This document shows, one piece after another, positions 31,092 through 38,893 of a DNA stretch of 64,000 bases. The DNA is from Hydrogenophilales bacterium (GTDB lineage Bacteria; Pseudomonadota; Gammaproteobacteria; Burkholderiales; Thiobacillaceae). The stretch lies in the NCBI GenBank assembly GCA_016703155.1, contig JADJCP010000012.1, positions 1 through 64,000 of the forward strand. Direction: 5' to 3'. Below the pieces are notes generated by a model, which was given only the letters and a program-made list of their open reading frames with translations, ran no database searches and was not told the DNA's origin. A program made the translations under genes and the position numbers. Within the stretch, counting starts at the first letter, position 1. Every line of letters starts with the position of its first letter.

Positions 31092-32597
31092 GTGGAGCTA
31101 CCCGTAATCAATGCCAGTGAAGCCAGCGCCAGCGAGGGCGGCTGCGCCTCCCATTCCTGTGGTTCGACCGACGACCAGATGGGCCATCTGCCGGAGCACA
31201 TCCGCCAGAAGGTGTACAACCATCCCTGCTATTCGGAACAGGCGCACCACTACTTCGCCCGCATGCATGTGGCCGTTGCCCCGGCGTGCAACATCCAGTG
31301 CAACTACTGCAACCGCAAGTACGACTGCGCCAACGAATCGCGCCCCGGCGTCGTCTCGGAACTGATGAAGCCCGACCAGGCCGTGAAAAAGGTCATGGCC
31401 GTGGCCGCCACCATCCCGCAGATGACCGTGCTCGGCATCGCCGGTCCCGGCGATCCGCTCGCCAACCCGGAGCGCACCTTCCAGACCTTCCGCGAACTGT
31501 CCGAGAAGGCCCCCGACATCAAGCTGTGCGTCTCGACCAACGGCCTGTCGCTGCCCGACTGTGTCGAGGAACTGGCCAAGCACAACATCGACCACGTCAC
31601 CATTACCATCAACTGCGTCGACCCGGACGTGGGCGCGAAGATCTATCCCTGGATCTTCTGGCAGAACCGTCGCATCCGCGGCCGCGAGGCCGCCGAGATC
31701 CTCATCGCCCAGCAGCAGAAAGGCCTGGAGATGCTCACCGCGCGCGGCATCCTGGTGAAGGTCAATTCGGTGATGATCCCCGGCGTCAACGACGAGCACC
31801 TGATCGAAGTCTCCAAGGTGGTCAAGGCCAAGGGCGCCTTCCTGCACAACGTCATGCCGCTGATCGCCGAGCCCGAGCACGGCACCTACTACGGCCTGAT
31901 GGGTCAGGCCAGCCCGACCGCCGAGGAATTGCAGAAGCTCCAGGACGCCTGCGCCGGCGATATGAACATGATGCGCCATTGCCGCCAGTGCCGCGCCGAC
32001 GCGGTCGGCCTGCTCGGCGAGGATCGCGGCCAGGAGTTCACCATGGACAAGATCGAGGACATGGAGATCGACTACGCCGCCGCCATGGTCAAGCGCGCCG
32101 AGGTGCATGCCGAAATCGAACGCGAACTGGCGCTGAAGCAGCAAGCCCACGAGGCCAAGGTGCAACTGGTCGGCATCGACGGCCTGAGCAAGACCAAGCC
32201 GGCCACCCGGCCGGTGCTCATGGCCGTGGCCACCAAGGGTGGCGGCGTCATCAACGAGCACTTCGGCCACGCCCGCGAATTCCTGGTCTACGAGGCCTCC
32301 GGCAGCGGCGTGCGCTTCATCGGCCACCGCAAGACGACGCCCTACTGCGAAGGCGGCGACACCTGCGGCGACGGCGAAAGCGCCCTCGACCAGACGCTGC
32401 GCGCCCTGGTCGGCTGCGAGGTGGTACTGGCCTCGAAGGTCGGCTACGAACCCTGGGGCCCGCTCGAAGCCGCCGGCATCCAGCCCAACGGCGAGCACGC
32501 CATGGAAGTCATCGAGGATGCCGTCGCGGCGGTCTACGAAGAGATGCGCGTCGCCGGCAAGCTCGACGCCAAGCCAGCGCAACAGAAAGTCGCCTGA
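31092..32597 (+). CDS. nifB: Nitrogenase cofactor biosynthesis radical SAM enzyme NifB
   Basis: A 501-residue enzyme that fuses two 4Fe-4S clusters with a carbide and ninth sulphur to make NifB-co, the FeMo-co core. The radical SAM motif is CNIQCNYCNRKYDC. Other signatures are VLGIAGPGDPLANPE and CRQCRADAVGLLGED. The C-terminal 130 residues form a NifX/NafY-like cofactor-binding domain (VLMAVATKGGGVINEHFGHA). GTG 31092 is chosen as the start: it follows GGAGGA at proper spacing, yields MELPV as in other NifB proteins, and lies after the predicted transcription start. The next gene, a ferredoxin, begins 11 bp later. Confidence 0.96.
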   Translation: MELPVINASEASASEGGCASHSCGSTDDQMGHLPEHIRQKVYNHPCYSEQAHHYFARMHVAVAPACNIQCNYCNRKYDCANESRPGVVSELMKPDQAVKKVMAVAATIPQMTVLGIAGPGDPLANPERTFQTFRELSEKAPDIKLCVSTNGLSLPDCVEELAKHNIDHVTITINCVDPDVGAKIYPWIFWQNRRIRGREAAEILIAQQQKGLEMLTARGILVKVNSVMIPGVNDEHLIEVSKVVKAKGAFLHNVMPLIAEPEHGTYYGLMGQASPTAEELQKLQDACAGDMNMMRHCRQCRADAVGLLGEDRGQEFTMDKIEDMEIDYAAAMVKRAEVHAEIERELALKQQAHEAKVQLVGIDGLSKTKPATRPVLMAVATKGGGVINEHFGHAREFLVYEASGSGVRFIGHRKTTPYCEGGDTCGDGESALDQTLRALVGCEVVLASKVGYEPWGPLEAAGIQPNGEHAMEVIEDAVAAVYEEMRVAGKLDAKPAQQKVA

Positions 32598-32608
32598 GGA
32601 GAACCGCC

Positions 32609-32894
32609 ATGGCCTTTGAAATCATCGAATCCTGCGTCAACTGTTATGCCTGCGAACCGCTCTGCCCGAACCAGGCAATCTACGAGGCAACCCCGCATTT
32701 CCTGATCGCCGCCGAGAAATGCACCGAGTGCATCGGCGACTTCATGGACGCCCAGTGCGTCAGCATTTGCCCGATCGAGGGCGCCATTCTCGACGAACTG
32801 GGCGTGCCCCTTGAACGCGCCGGGTTCGCTCACCGGCATCCCGCCGGAGGTGCTGGCGACCATCGACCACCGCGGCACGGCGGCGGTGATGTGA
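32609..32894 (+). pseudogene. nifB-associated 2x[4Fe-4S] ferredoxin, frameshifted near its end
   Basis: MAFEIIESCVNCYACEPLCP, then KCTECIGDFMDAQCVSICP: a two-cluster FdxN-type ferredoxin that accompanies NifB and supplies electrons for cofactor assembly. Homology-like text then shifts at about 32812 to LNAPGSLTGIPPEVLATIDH and stops at TGA 32892-32894, giving about 95 residues. This requires one extra T (CTTGAAC versus CTGAAC). As written, the uncorrected frame runs to 33079 through two repeat elements and ends in the repeat-encoded PPYPPLQRGE. Both clusters precede the lesion. Confidence 0.8.
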
Positions 32895-32917
32895 TGAACC
32901 ACACTCCAGGAGCCGAG

Positions 32918-32995
32918 GTAGGTCGGACTGAGCCGCAAGGCGATGTCCGACTTGCGCGGGTGTCGGACATCGCCTTGCGGCTCAGTCCGACCTAC
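32918..32995. repeat. Perfect 34-bp inverted repeat (REP-type) downstream of the ferredoxin
   Basis: Arms 32918-32951 and 32962-32995 (starting gtaggtcggactgagccgc) are exact complements around a 10-nt loop. It lies between ferredoxin and the NifO-like gene and would form a very stable RNA hairpin in the nifB operon transcript. Confidence 0.9.
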
Positions 32996-33042
32996 GCGGC
33001 TTCATCAGGGATTTCTACGGCCTCGCCAAACCAACCACCGCT

Positions 33043-33076
33043 AAATCCCCCCTACCCCCCTTTGCAAAGGGGGGAA
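33043..33076 (+). repeat. C/G-run palindrome, half element, supplying the ribosome-binding region
   Basis: aaatcccccc..ccccctttgcaaagggggg; its G-run sits about 12 bp before the NifO-like start codon. Confidence 0.8.
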
Positions 33077-33084
33077 TAACGGCC

Positions 33085-33528
33085 ATGGCGACCATCCTGT
33101 TCTACGAGAAACCCGGCTGCATGAACAACACCCGCCAGAAGGTACTGCTGGCGGCGGCCGGACACACCGTACAGGCGAAAAGCCTGCTCACCGAGAAATG
33201 GACGGCGCAGCGCCTGCGCGCCTTCTTCGGCGATCTGCCCGTACCGGAGTGGTTCAACCTGAGCTCGCCCCGAGTGCGCGAAGGCGAGCTCGACTACGAG
33301 CGCGTCACCGAGACCGAGGCCCTGGTACTGATGCTCGCCGACCCGTTGCTCATCCGCCGGCCCTTGATGGAGGTCGATGGCGACTATCGGGTCGGCTTCG
33401 ACCCGGTCGAGGTCGACCGCTGGATCGGCCTCGCCAGTAAGATGGACCCGGCCAGCCACATCGACGCCGACCTGGAAACCTGCACCCGCAAGGCGCACGC
33501 GCCCTGCCCGCCCCCGGCGCACGCATGA
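33085..33528 (+). CDS. nifO: ArsC/Spx-family nitrogenase-associated protein (NifO-like)
   Basis: A 147-residue thioredoxin-fold protein of the ArsC family: ATILFYEKPGCMNNTRQKVL with a single cysteine at the ArsC active-site position, and PLLIRRPLMEVDGDYRVGFD. Members adjacent to nifB/nifQ are called NifO or nitrogenase-associated protein; their role (possibly molybdenum or sulphur metabolism) is unproven. A Cys- and Pro-rich tail follows (CTRKAHAPCPPPAHA). It overlaps the fprA start by 4 bp. Confidence 0.82.
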   Translation: MATILFYEKPGCMNNTRQKVLLAAAGHTVQAKSLLTEKWTAQRLRAFFGDLPVPEWFNLSSPRVREGELDYERVTETEALVLMLADPLLIRRPLMEVDGDYRVGFDPVEVDRWIGLASKMDPASHIDADLETCTRKAHAPCPPPAHA

Positions 33529-34799
33529 CCGAAGCCCCTGTCGCCATTGCCCCCGATGTCTACTGGATCGGCGCCCTGGACCCGCAATTGCGGGTCTTCG
33601 ACGTCATCCTGAAGACCGCCAACGGCACCACCTACAACGCCTATTGCGTGCGCGGCGCGACCGGGGTGGCGGTGATCGACACGGTGAAGGCGGAGTACGC
33701 CGACACCTTCTTCGAGCGGCTGGAACAGGTCGCACGCTACGACGAGATCACGGTCATCGTCCTGAACCACCTGGAGCCGGACCATACCGGCGCCCTGCCC
33801 GAGCTGATGCGCCGCGCGCCGCAAGCGCGGCTGTATATCTCGGTCAAGGCGCAACTCATGCTCAAGGGACTGCTGAAAAGCGAAGACCTGAGCTACACGC
33901 CGGTCGACACCGGCGATACCGTGGATCTGGGTGGCCGCACCCTGACCTTTCTGAACACGCCCTTCCTGCACTGGCCGGATACCCAGTGCACCTATCTCAA
34001 CGAAGAAGCGCTGCTGTTCTCCGGCGACGTCTTCGGCTGCCATTTCTGCGACCCGCGGCTGTTCAACGACCGGGTCGGCGATTTCCGCTTTTCGTTCGAG
34101 TATTACTACCAGCACATCATGCGGCCGTTCCGCGAACATGTGCGCTACGGCCTGGACCTGATCGAGCCGCTCGACCTGAAGCTCATCGCCCCGGCGCACG
34201 GCCCGATCCTGCGCGATACACCGCGCGCCTACGTGCAGCGCTACCGGCAACTGGCCGCGCCGCTGCTGCATAACGAAGCCGCCGACCGCGCCAAGACCCT
34301 GGTCATCTTCTACATCAGCAGCTACGGCAACACCGCGCTGATGGCACTGGCGGTGCGCGACGGCGCCGAATCCATCGACGGCGTGCGCGCCAGCCTCTAC
34401 GACCTGCAAGGCGGCGAGGTGACACCCTTCGTCGACCTGATCGAGGAAGCCGACGGCATCGTCTTCGGCTCGCCGACCATCAACGGCGACGCCGTGAAAC
34501 CCATCTGGGACCTGCTCTCGTCGCTCGCCGTGGTCAACATCAAGGACAAGCTGGGCGCCGCGTTCGGCTCCTACGGCTGGACCGGCGAAGCCGTGCAGAT
34601 GCTCGAAGACCGCCTGCGCGGCCTGAAGCTGCGCGTCCCGGTGGCCGGCGTCCGGGTCAAGCTGATCCCCACCGGCGAAGAGCTGGCGCGTTGCCACGAA
34701 TTCGGCAAGCAGCTCGCCGAACACCTCACCGGACGTGCCTCCCGGCGCGTCATCGACATGTCGGAATTACTCAAGGAACCCTCCCATGCCCAAGGCTAA
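33525..34799 (+). CDS. fprA: A-type flavoprotein (flavo-diiron protein) FprA
   Basis: A 424-residue protein: N-terminal beta-lactamase-like diiron domain with ligands in NHLEPDHTGALPEL, FSGDVFGCHFCD and PAHGPILR, and a C-terminal flavodoxin domain (LVIFYISSYGNTALMALAV; VFGSPTINGDAVKPIWDLL; GSYGWTGEAVQML). Flavo-diiron proteins reduce O2 or NO to water or N2O using reduced ferredoxin or rubredoxin. Placed in the nifB transcript, it may protect nitrogenase from oxygen, drawing on the flanking ferredoxins. The start overlaps the preceding stop (ATGA). Confidence 0.93.
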   Translation: MTEAPVAIAPDVYWIGALDPQLRVFDVILKTANGTTYNAYCVRGATGVAVIDTVKAEYADTFFERLEQVARYDEITVIVLNHLEPDHTGALPELMRRAPQARLYISVKAQLMLKGLLKSEDLSYTPVDTGDTVDLGGRTLTFLNTPFLHWPDTQCTYLNEEALLFSGDVFGCHFCDPRLFNDRVGDFRFSFEYYYQHIMRPFREHVRYGLDLIEPLDLKLIAPAHGPILRDTPRAYVQRYRQLAAPLLHNEAADRAKTLVIFYISSYGNTALMALAVRDGAESIDGVRASLYDLQGGEVTPFVDLIEEADGIVFGSPTINGDAVKPIWDLLSSLAVVNIKDKLGAAFGSYGWTGEAVQMLEDRLRGLKLRVPVAGVRVKLIPTGEELARCHEFGKQLAEHLTGRASRRVIDMSELLKEPSHAQG

Positions 34800-35073
34800 C
34801 GTCACCTTCGAAGACATCGGCGTCACCGTCACCGTCCCCGCCGGCACCCGGCTCATCGAGATCTCGGAAAAGGTCGGCGCCGGCATCACCTACGGCTGCC
34901 GCGAGGGCGAATGCGCCACCTGCATGATGAAGATCGTCTCGGGCATGGAGAACATGACCGAGCGCTCGGTCCTGGAAGACAAGGTTCTCCAGGAAAACAT
35001 GGCCAGCCGCAAGCACCGCCTGGCCTGCCAGGCCCAGGTTCTCGGCGGCGAAATCGTCGTCCGGCCGGGATGA
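34786..35073 (+). CDS. [2Fe-2S] ferredoxin
   Basis: A 95-residue plant-type ferredoxin: VTFEDIGVTVTVPAGTRLIE and cluster residues CREGECATCM (Cys-x4-Cys-x2-Cys) with the fourth Cys in HRLACQAQV. It overlaps the fprA end by 14 bp, implying coupled translation and possibly a partnership in electron delivery. Confidence 0.9.
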   Translation: MPKANVTFEDIGVTVTVPAGTRLIEISEKVGAGITYGCREGECATCMMKIVSGMENMTERSVLEDKVLQENMASRKHRLACQAQVLGGEIVVRPG

Positions 35074-35124
35074 TCGACCATGCGTATAGCGGATCGAATT
35101 TTTTCAACCACAGGAGTTCTACAA

Positions 35125-35484
35125 ATGCCACTCGTCACCTTCTCCAGCCCCCTGCACAAGGACAAGACCGTCTACGCCGTCGCCGGCAGCCACACCAAGA
35201 CCCTGCTGCAACTGGCCAAGGAAAACCACATCCCCATCGACTTCTCCTGCCAGGACGGCGAATGCAGCACCTGCCTGATCAAGGTCACCAACCTGTCCAA
35301 GAATGGCCCGATGGGCGGCCCGCTCACCGACCGCGAGATCACCGTCCTGAAAGACCTGGGCAAGATCAAGCAGGCCGATATCGATGCCATGAAGGTCGAT
35401 GACGTGCCGCACACCTCCTGGCGCCTGGCCTGCCAGATGATCGTCCGCGACGAAGACATCCTGGTCGAATATCCGAGCAAATAA
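35125..35484 (+). CDS. [2Fe-2S] ferredoxin resembling Shethna protein II (FeSII)
   Basis: A 119-residue protein beginning with VTFSSPLHKDKTVYAVAG, followed by CQDGECSTCLIKV, PLTDREITVLKDLGKI and WRLACQMIVRDEDILVEY. The longer loop between the third and fourth cysteines and the D-E-D-hydrophobic-V-E end agree with Azotobacter FeSII as I remember it. FeSII binds oxidised nitrogenase and gives reversible protection from O2. The start follows AGGAG and is chosen for homology; the frame upstream is not conserved. Confidence 0.85.
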   Translation: MPLVTFSSPLHKDKTVYAVAGSHTKTLLQLAKENHIPIDFSCQDGECSTCLIKVTNLSKNGPMGGPLTDREITVLKDLGKIKQADIDAMKVDDVPHTSWRLACQMIVRDEDILVEYPSK

Positions 35485-35486
35485 CC

Positions 35487-36068
35487 ATGCACCCCGAGCC
35501 CGCACCCCGAGCCGCCGAATCCCGTCCGCCGGGCCTGTACGGCCTGCTCATGGCGCGGGCGGCGGCGGTGCCGAACAGCGAGCTGTTCGCGCGCATGCTG
35601 GTCAGCCAGGCCATGGGCCAGGGTGGTTTGCTGCCCGGCCTGGGGCTGGGCTCGGTGGCATTCGCCGCGCTGATGACGCGCCACTTCCCCGGATTCGGCC
35701 TGCCGGCACGTCTGGCGATCGAAGCCGATCTCGGCGAACGGCGCGCCGAATGGGACGACCTGCTGGCCCTGCTGATGGATCACCGCGCCGGCGCCGACCC
35801 CTCCGAGACCTGGATGGCGCACATCGTCGCCAATGCCTGCATGGGCGGCGACCACCTCTGGCAAGATCTCGGCCTGTGGTCTCGCACCGACCTATCGAAA
35901 CTGATGGTCGATAACTTCCCGGCCCTGGCGGCACGCAACGACCGCGACATGAAATGGAAGAAATTCCTCTACAAACAGCTCTGCCAGCAACAGGGCGTCT
36001 ACGTCTGCCGCGCGCCGTCATGCGAGGTGTGTGTCGATTACGCCAAGTGCTTCGGCCCAGAAACGTGA
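35487..36068 (+). CDS. nifQ: Molybdenum donor protein NifQ
   Basis: A 193-residue protein. NifQ supplies molybdenum, as a Mo-Fe-S cluster, for FeMo-co assembly. The diagnostic C-terminal motif C-x4-C-x2-C-x5-C is present as CRAPSCEVCVDYAKCF, and LGLGSVAFAALMTRHFPGF and MKWKKFLYKQLCQQQGVYVC fit the family. The start is 3 bp after the FeSII-like stop. A repeat element follows the stop directly. Confidence 0.93.
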   Translation: MHPEPAPRAAESRPPGLYGLLMARAAAVPNSELFARMLVSQAMGQGGLLPGLGLGSVAFAALMTRHFPGFGLPARLAIEADLGERRAEWDDLLALLMDHRAGADPSETWMAHIVANACMGGDHLWQDLGLWSRTDLSKLMVDNFPALAARNDRDMKWKKFLYKQLCQQQGVYVCRAPSCEVCVDYAKCFGPET

Positions 36069-36081
36069 CACACCTCACGCT

Positions 36082-36178
36082 CCCCCCTTTGAAAAAGGGG
36101 GGTTGGGGGGGATTTAGCGGCGTCTCGCCATGCTGATGCCCTCAGAAATCCCCCCTACCCCCCTTTTGCAAAGGGGGG
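36082..36178. repeat. Complete composite C/G-run palindromic repeat at the draG start
   Basis: Two ccccccttt..aaagggggg palindromes face each other, each followed inward by a g-run plus attt arm (gggggggattt / aaatcccccc), around a 25-nt centre. The centre contains the ATG used by draG. Confidence 0.85.
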
Positions 36179-37071
36179 AACACCCGTGTCCGACGGGTGA
36201 CATCAAGTCCCGCGCCACCGCCGCCTACCTCGGCATGGCCATCGGCGATGCCTTTGGCGCCACCGTCGAGTTCATGACACCGCGCGAGATCGCCGCGCAC
36301 TACGGTCGCCACGACCGGATCGTCGGCGGCGGCTGGCTGCGCCTCAAGCCCGGCCAGGTCACCGACGACACCACCATGGCCCTGGCGCTGGGCGAATCCA
36401 TCCTCGCCTCGGGCGGCGTCTTTGCCGGCGCCGCCGCACGCGCCTTCGATGCCTGGATGCGCGCCAAGCCGGTGGACATCGGCAGCACGGTGCGCCGTGG
36501 CCTGCTGAATTTCCGCAAGAGCGGGGCGACCGAGGTCGACTACAGCGAACACGATGCCGGCAACGGCGCCGCCATGCGCGTCCTGCCGGTGGCTCTGGCC
36601 ATGCTTGGCCAGAGCGAGGCCGCGGTACGCAGCGCCTGTCGCGCCCAGGCGCACATCACGCATCACAATGCCCTCTCCGATGCCGCCACCGAAACCCTGG
36701 CGCTGATGGTTCAGGCGGCCCTGCGCGGCAGCGACACGGTCCGGCTGCTGCACGACTACGCCCATCCGTTGGCCGCGCAACACCCGGAGTTCACCTTCCG
36801 GGCGGTACGCCAGCGGCAGAATCCGAGCGGCTACGTCGTCGAGACCCTGCAAGCGGTATTCCAGGCCTTCTTCGATACCGACGACTTCGAGTCCTGCCTG
36901 ATCGACGTCGTCAATCGCGGCGGCGATGCAGACACCACCGGCGCCATCGCCGGCATGCTGGCGGGCGCGGTGTATGGACTGGACGCCTTGCCGGCACGCT
37001 GGCTGAACGGGCTCGATCCGGATGTGCGTAGTGCCTGCGCTCGCCAGGCCGAAGCCTTGATCGCCATGTAA
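36130..37071 (+). CDS. draG: ADP-ribosyl-[dinitrogen reductase] hydrolase DraG
   Basis: A 313-residue protein that removes ADP-ribose from nitrogenase Fe protein, reactivating it. Signatures are AYLGMAIGDAFGATVEFMTP, TDDTTMALALGESI (metal-binding T-D-D-T), EHDAGNGAAMRVLPVALAM and VNRGGDADTTGAIAGMLAGA. The only in-frame start upstream of the conserved core lies inside the repeat element, so the first 17 or so residues (MLMPSEIPPTPLLQRGE) are repeat-encoded. A start at 36235 would cut the conserved first helix. The partner transferase draT is not in the window. Confidence 0.92.
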   Translation: MLMPSEIPPTPLLQRGEHPCPTGDIKSRATAAYLGMAIGDAFGATVEFMTPREIAAHYGRHDRIVGGGWLRLKPGQVTDDTTMALALGESILASGGVFAGAAARAFDAWMRAKPVDIGSTVRRGLLNFRKSGATEVDYSEHDAGNGAAMRVLPVALAMLGQSEAAVRSACRAQAHITHHNALSDAATETLALMVQAALRGSDTVRLLHDYAHPLAAQHPEFTFRAVRQRQNPSGYVVETLQAVFQAFFDTDDFESCLIDVVNRGGDADTTGAIAGMLAGAVYGLDALPARWLNGLDPDVRSACARQAEALIAM

Positions 37072-37119
37072 GTCCGCGTCGGTGTGCACCTGGGCGGCCA
37101 ACCCACGTACCATTGCGCC

Positions 37120-38619
37120 ATGCCTGCCGAACCCGCCAGCCGCACCGCCACCGACGCCGTCCAGCGCGTCGTCAAGGTGCGCCGCGACTACAACACCTGG
37201 GTCGCCAACGAGACCCTGGAGGACTACGCGCTGCGCTTCACGCCGCGCAACTACCGCAAGTGGTCGGAACTGCGCGTCGCCAACACCGCCTTCGGCGCCT
37301 CGGCCTTCCTGGTCCTCGAAGCCGTCGGCGCCACCCTGCTGGTCAACTACGGCTTCGTCAACGCCGCCCTGGCGATCCTCGCCACCGGCCTGATCATCTT
37401 CCTCGCCGGCCTGCCGATCAGCGTCCACGCCGCGCGCCACGGCCTGGACATGGACCTGCTGACGCGCGGCGCCGGCTTCGGCTACCTCGGCTCGACCATC
37501 ACCTCGCTGATCTACGCCTCGTTCACCTTCATCTTCTTCGCCCTCGAAGCGGCGATCATGGCCTATGCCCTGGAGCTGGCCTTCGACATCCCGCCGGCCT
37601 GGGGCTATCTGATCTGCGCCCTGGTGGTCATCCCGCTGGTGACCCACGGCATCAGCGTCATCAGCACCCTACAAACCCTGACTCAACCGATCTGGCTGGC
37701 GCTGCTGGTGCTGCCCTACGCCTTCCTGCTCTGGCACGACCCACAGGCCCTCGCCGGCTTGACCGACTACCCCGGCCAGGACGGCCAGGCCGGCGGCTTC
37801 GATCCCGCCCTGTTCGGCGCCGCCATGGCGGTCGGCCTGGCGCTGATCACACAGATGGGCGAGCAGGTCGACTACCTGCGCTTCATGCCCCTGAAAACCG
37901 CCGAGACGGCCAAGCGCTGGTGGGCCAGCGTGCTCATCGGCGGGCCCGGCTGGGTCGTGCCCGGCGTCATCAAGATGCTCGGCGGCGCCCTGCTGGCCTA
38001 TGTCGCCATCAGCCACTCGGTGCCGCCGGACCGCGCCATCGACCCGAACCAGATGTACCTCGTCGCCTATGAGTACGTCTTTCCGCACTACGGCTGGGCG
38101 GTGGCGGCGACCGCCATTTTCGTGATCATTTCCCAACTGAAGATCAACGTCACCAACGCCTACGCCGGTTCGCTCGCCTGGTCCAACTTCTTCGCCCGCC
38201 TGACCCACAGCCATCCCGGTCGGGTGGTCTGGATGGTGTTCAACACCCTGATCGCCCTGATGCTCATGGAACTCGACCTGTTCCAGGCCCTGGGCCGGGT
38301 GCTCGGCCTGTATTCCAACGTCGCCGTCGCCTGGATCATGGTGGTGGTCGCCGATCTGGTGATCAACAAACCGCTCGGCCTGTCGCCGCCCGGCATCGAA
38401 TTCCGGCGCGCCTACCTGTACGACATCAACCCGGTCGGCGTCGGCGCCATGGCCATCGCTTCGGGTCTATCCATCGCCGCCTACGTCGGCGTCTTCGGCG
38501 ATGCAATCCAGCCCTTCGCCACCTTCATCGCCCTGGGCGCCGCGCTGGTCTGTTCGCCGCTCATCGCCTGGGCCACCGGTGGGCGCTATTACCTGGCGCG
38601 GCTCGCCGACAACACTATG
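37120..38619 (+). CDS. NCS1-family permease, probable sensor-transporter module split from the kinase
   Basis: About 500 residues and twelve predicted helices of the cytosine/purine/hydantoin (NCS1, Transp_cyt_pur) family: FGASAFLVLEAVGATLLVNY, DMDLLTRGAGFGYLGSTIT, KINVTNAYAGSLAWSNFF. Start 37120 is set by homology. Recognisable homology stops at ARLADNTM, where a tandem repeat cluster begins. The same frame stays open to 40659, but that text is an out-of-frame reading of the kinase gene. The immediate run-on into a kinase suggests an ancestral transporter-kinase fusion. Substrate is unknown; a nucleobase or other nitrogen compound is plausible beside the urea genes. Confidence 0.82.
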
Positions 38620-38620
38620 T

Positions 38621-38893
38621 CCCCCCCTTTGCAAAAGGGGGGTAGGGGGGATTTAACGGCGATCGCGCTCGTGGATACGCTGGCAAATCCCCCCCAGCCC
38701 CCCTTTTTCAAAGGGGGGAGTGGCCAGCCAGCGTCGGCAACTGACTCTGTGCACAACCACGTGGACTTGGTACGACGTATCGATACGACAACGCAATCCC
38801 CCCTTTGCAAAGGGGGGGTCAGGGGATTTAACGGCGGCCGCGCTCGTGGATACGCTGGCAAATCCCCCCAGCCCCCCTTTACGAAAGGGGGAG
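38621..38893 (+). repeat. Two tandem composite C/G-run repeats between permease and kinase
   Basis: Copy 1 spans 38621-38720 and copy 2 spans 38798-38893. Both contain a palindrome, ggggattt, the spacer cgctcgtggatacgctggca, aatccccc and a second palindrome. The 77 bp between copies is unique. Permease and kinase frames on either side differ by one base. Confidence 0.88.

Noticed and set aside
31098..32582. 494-residue antisense frame over nifB, and similar antisense frames over ppc, urtB, draG and the kinase
   Set aside because: Mirror the third-position GC of well-identified genes on the other strand; no domains.
38621..38893. Repeat cluster considered as a CRISPR array
   Set aside because: Only two copies, each itself a compound palindrome about 100 bp long, with no cas genes or regular spacers.
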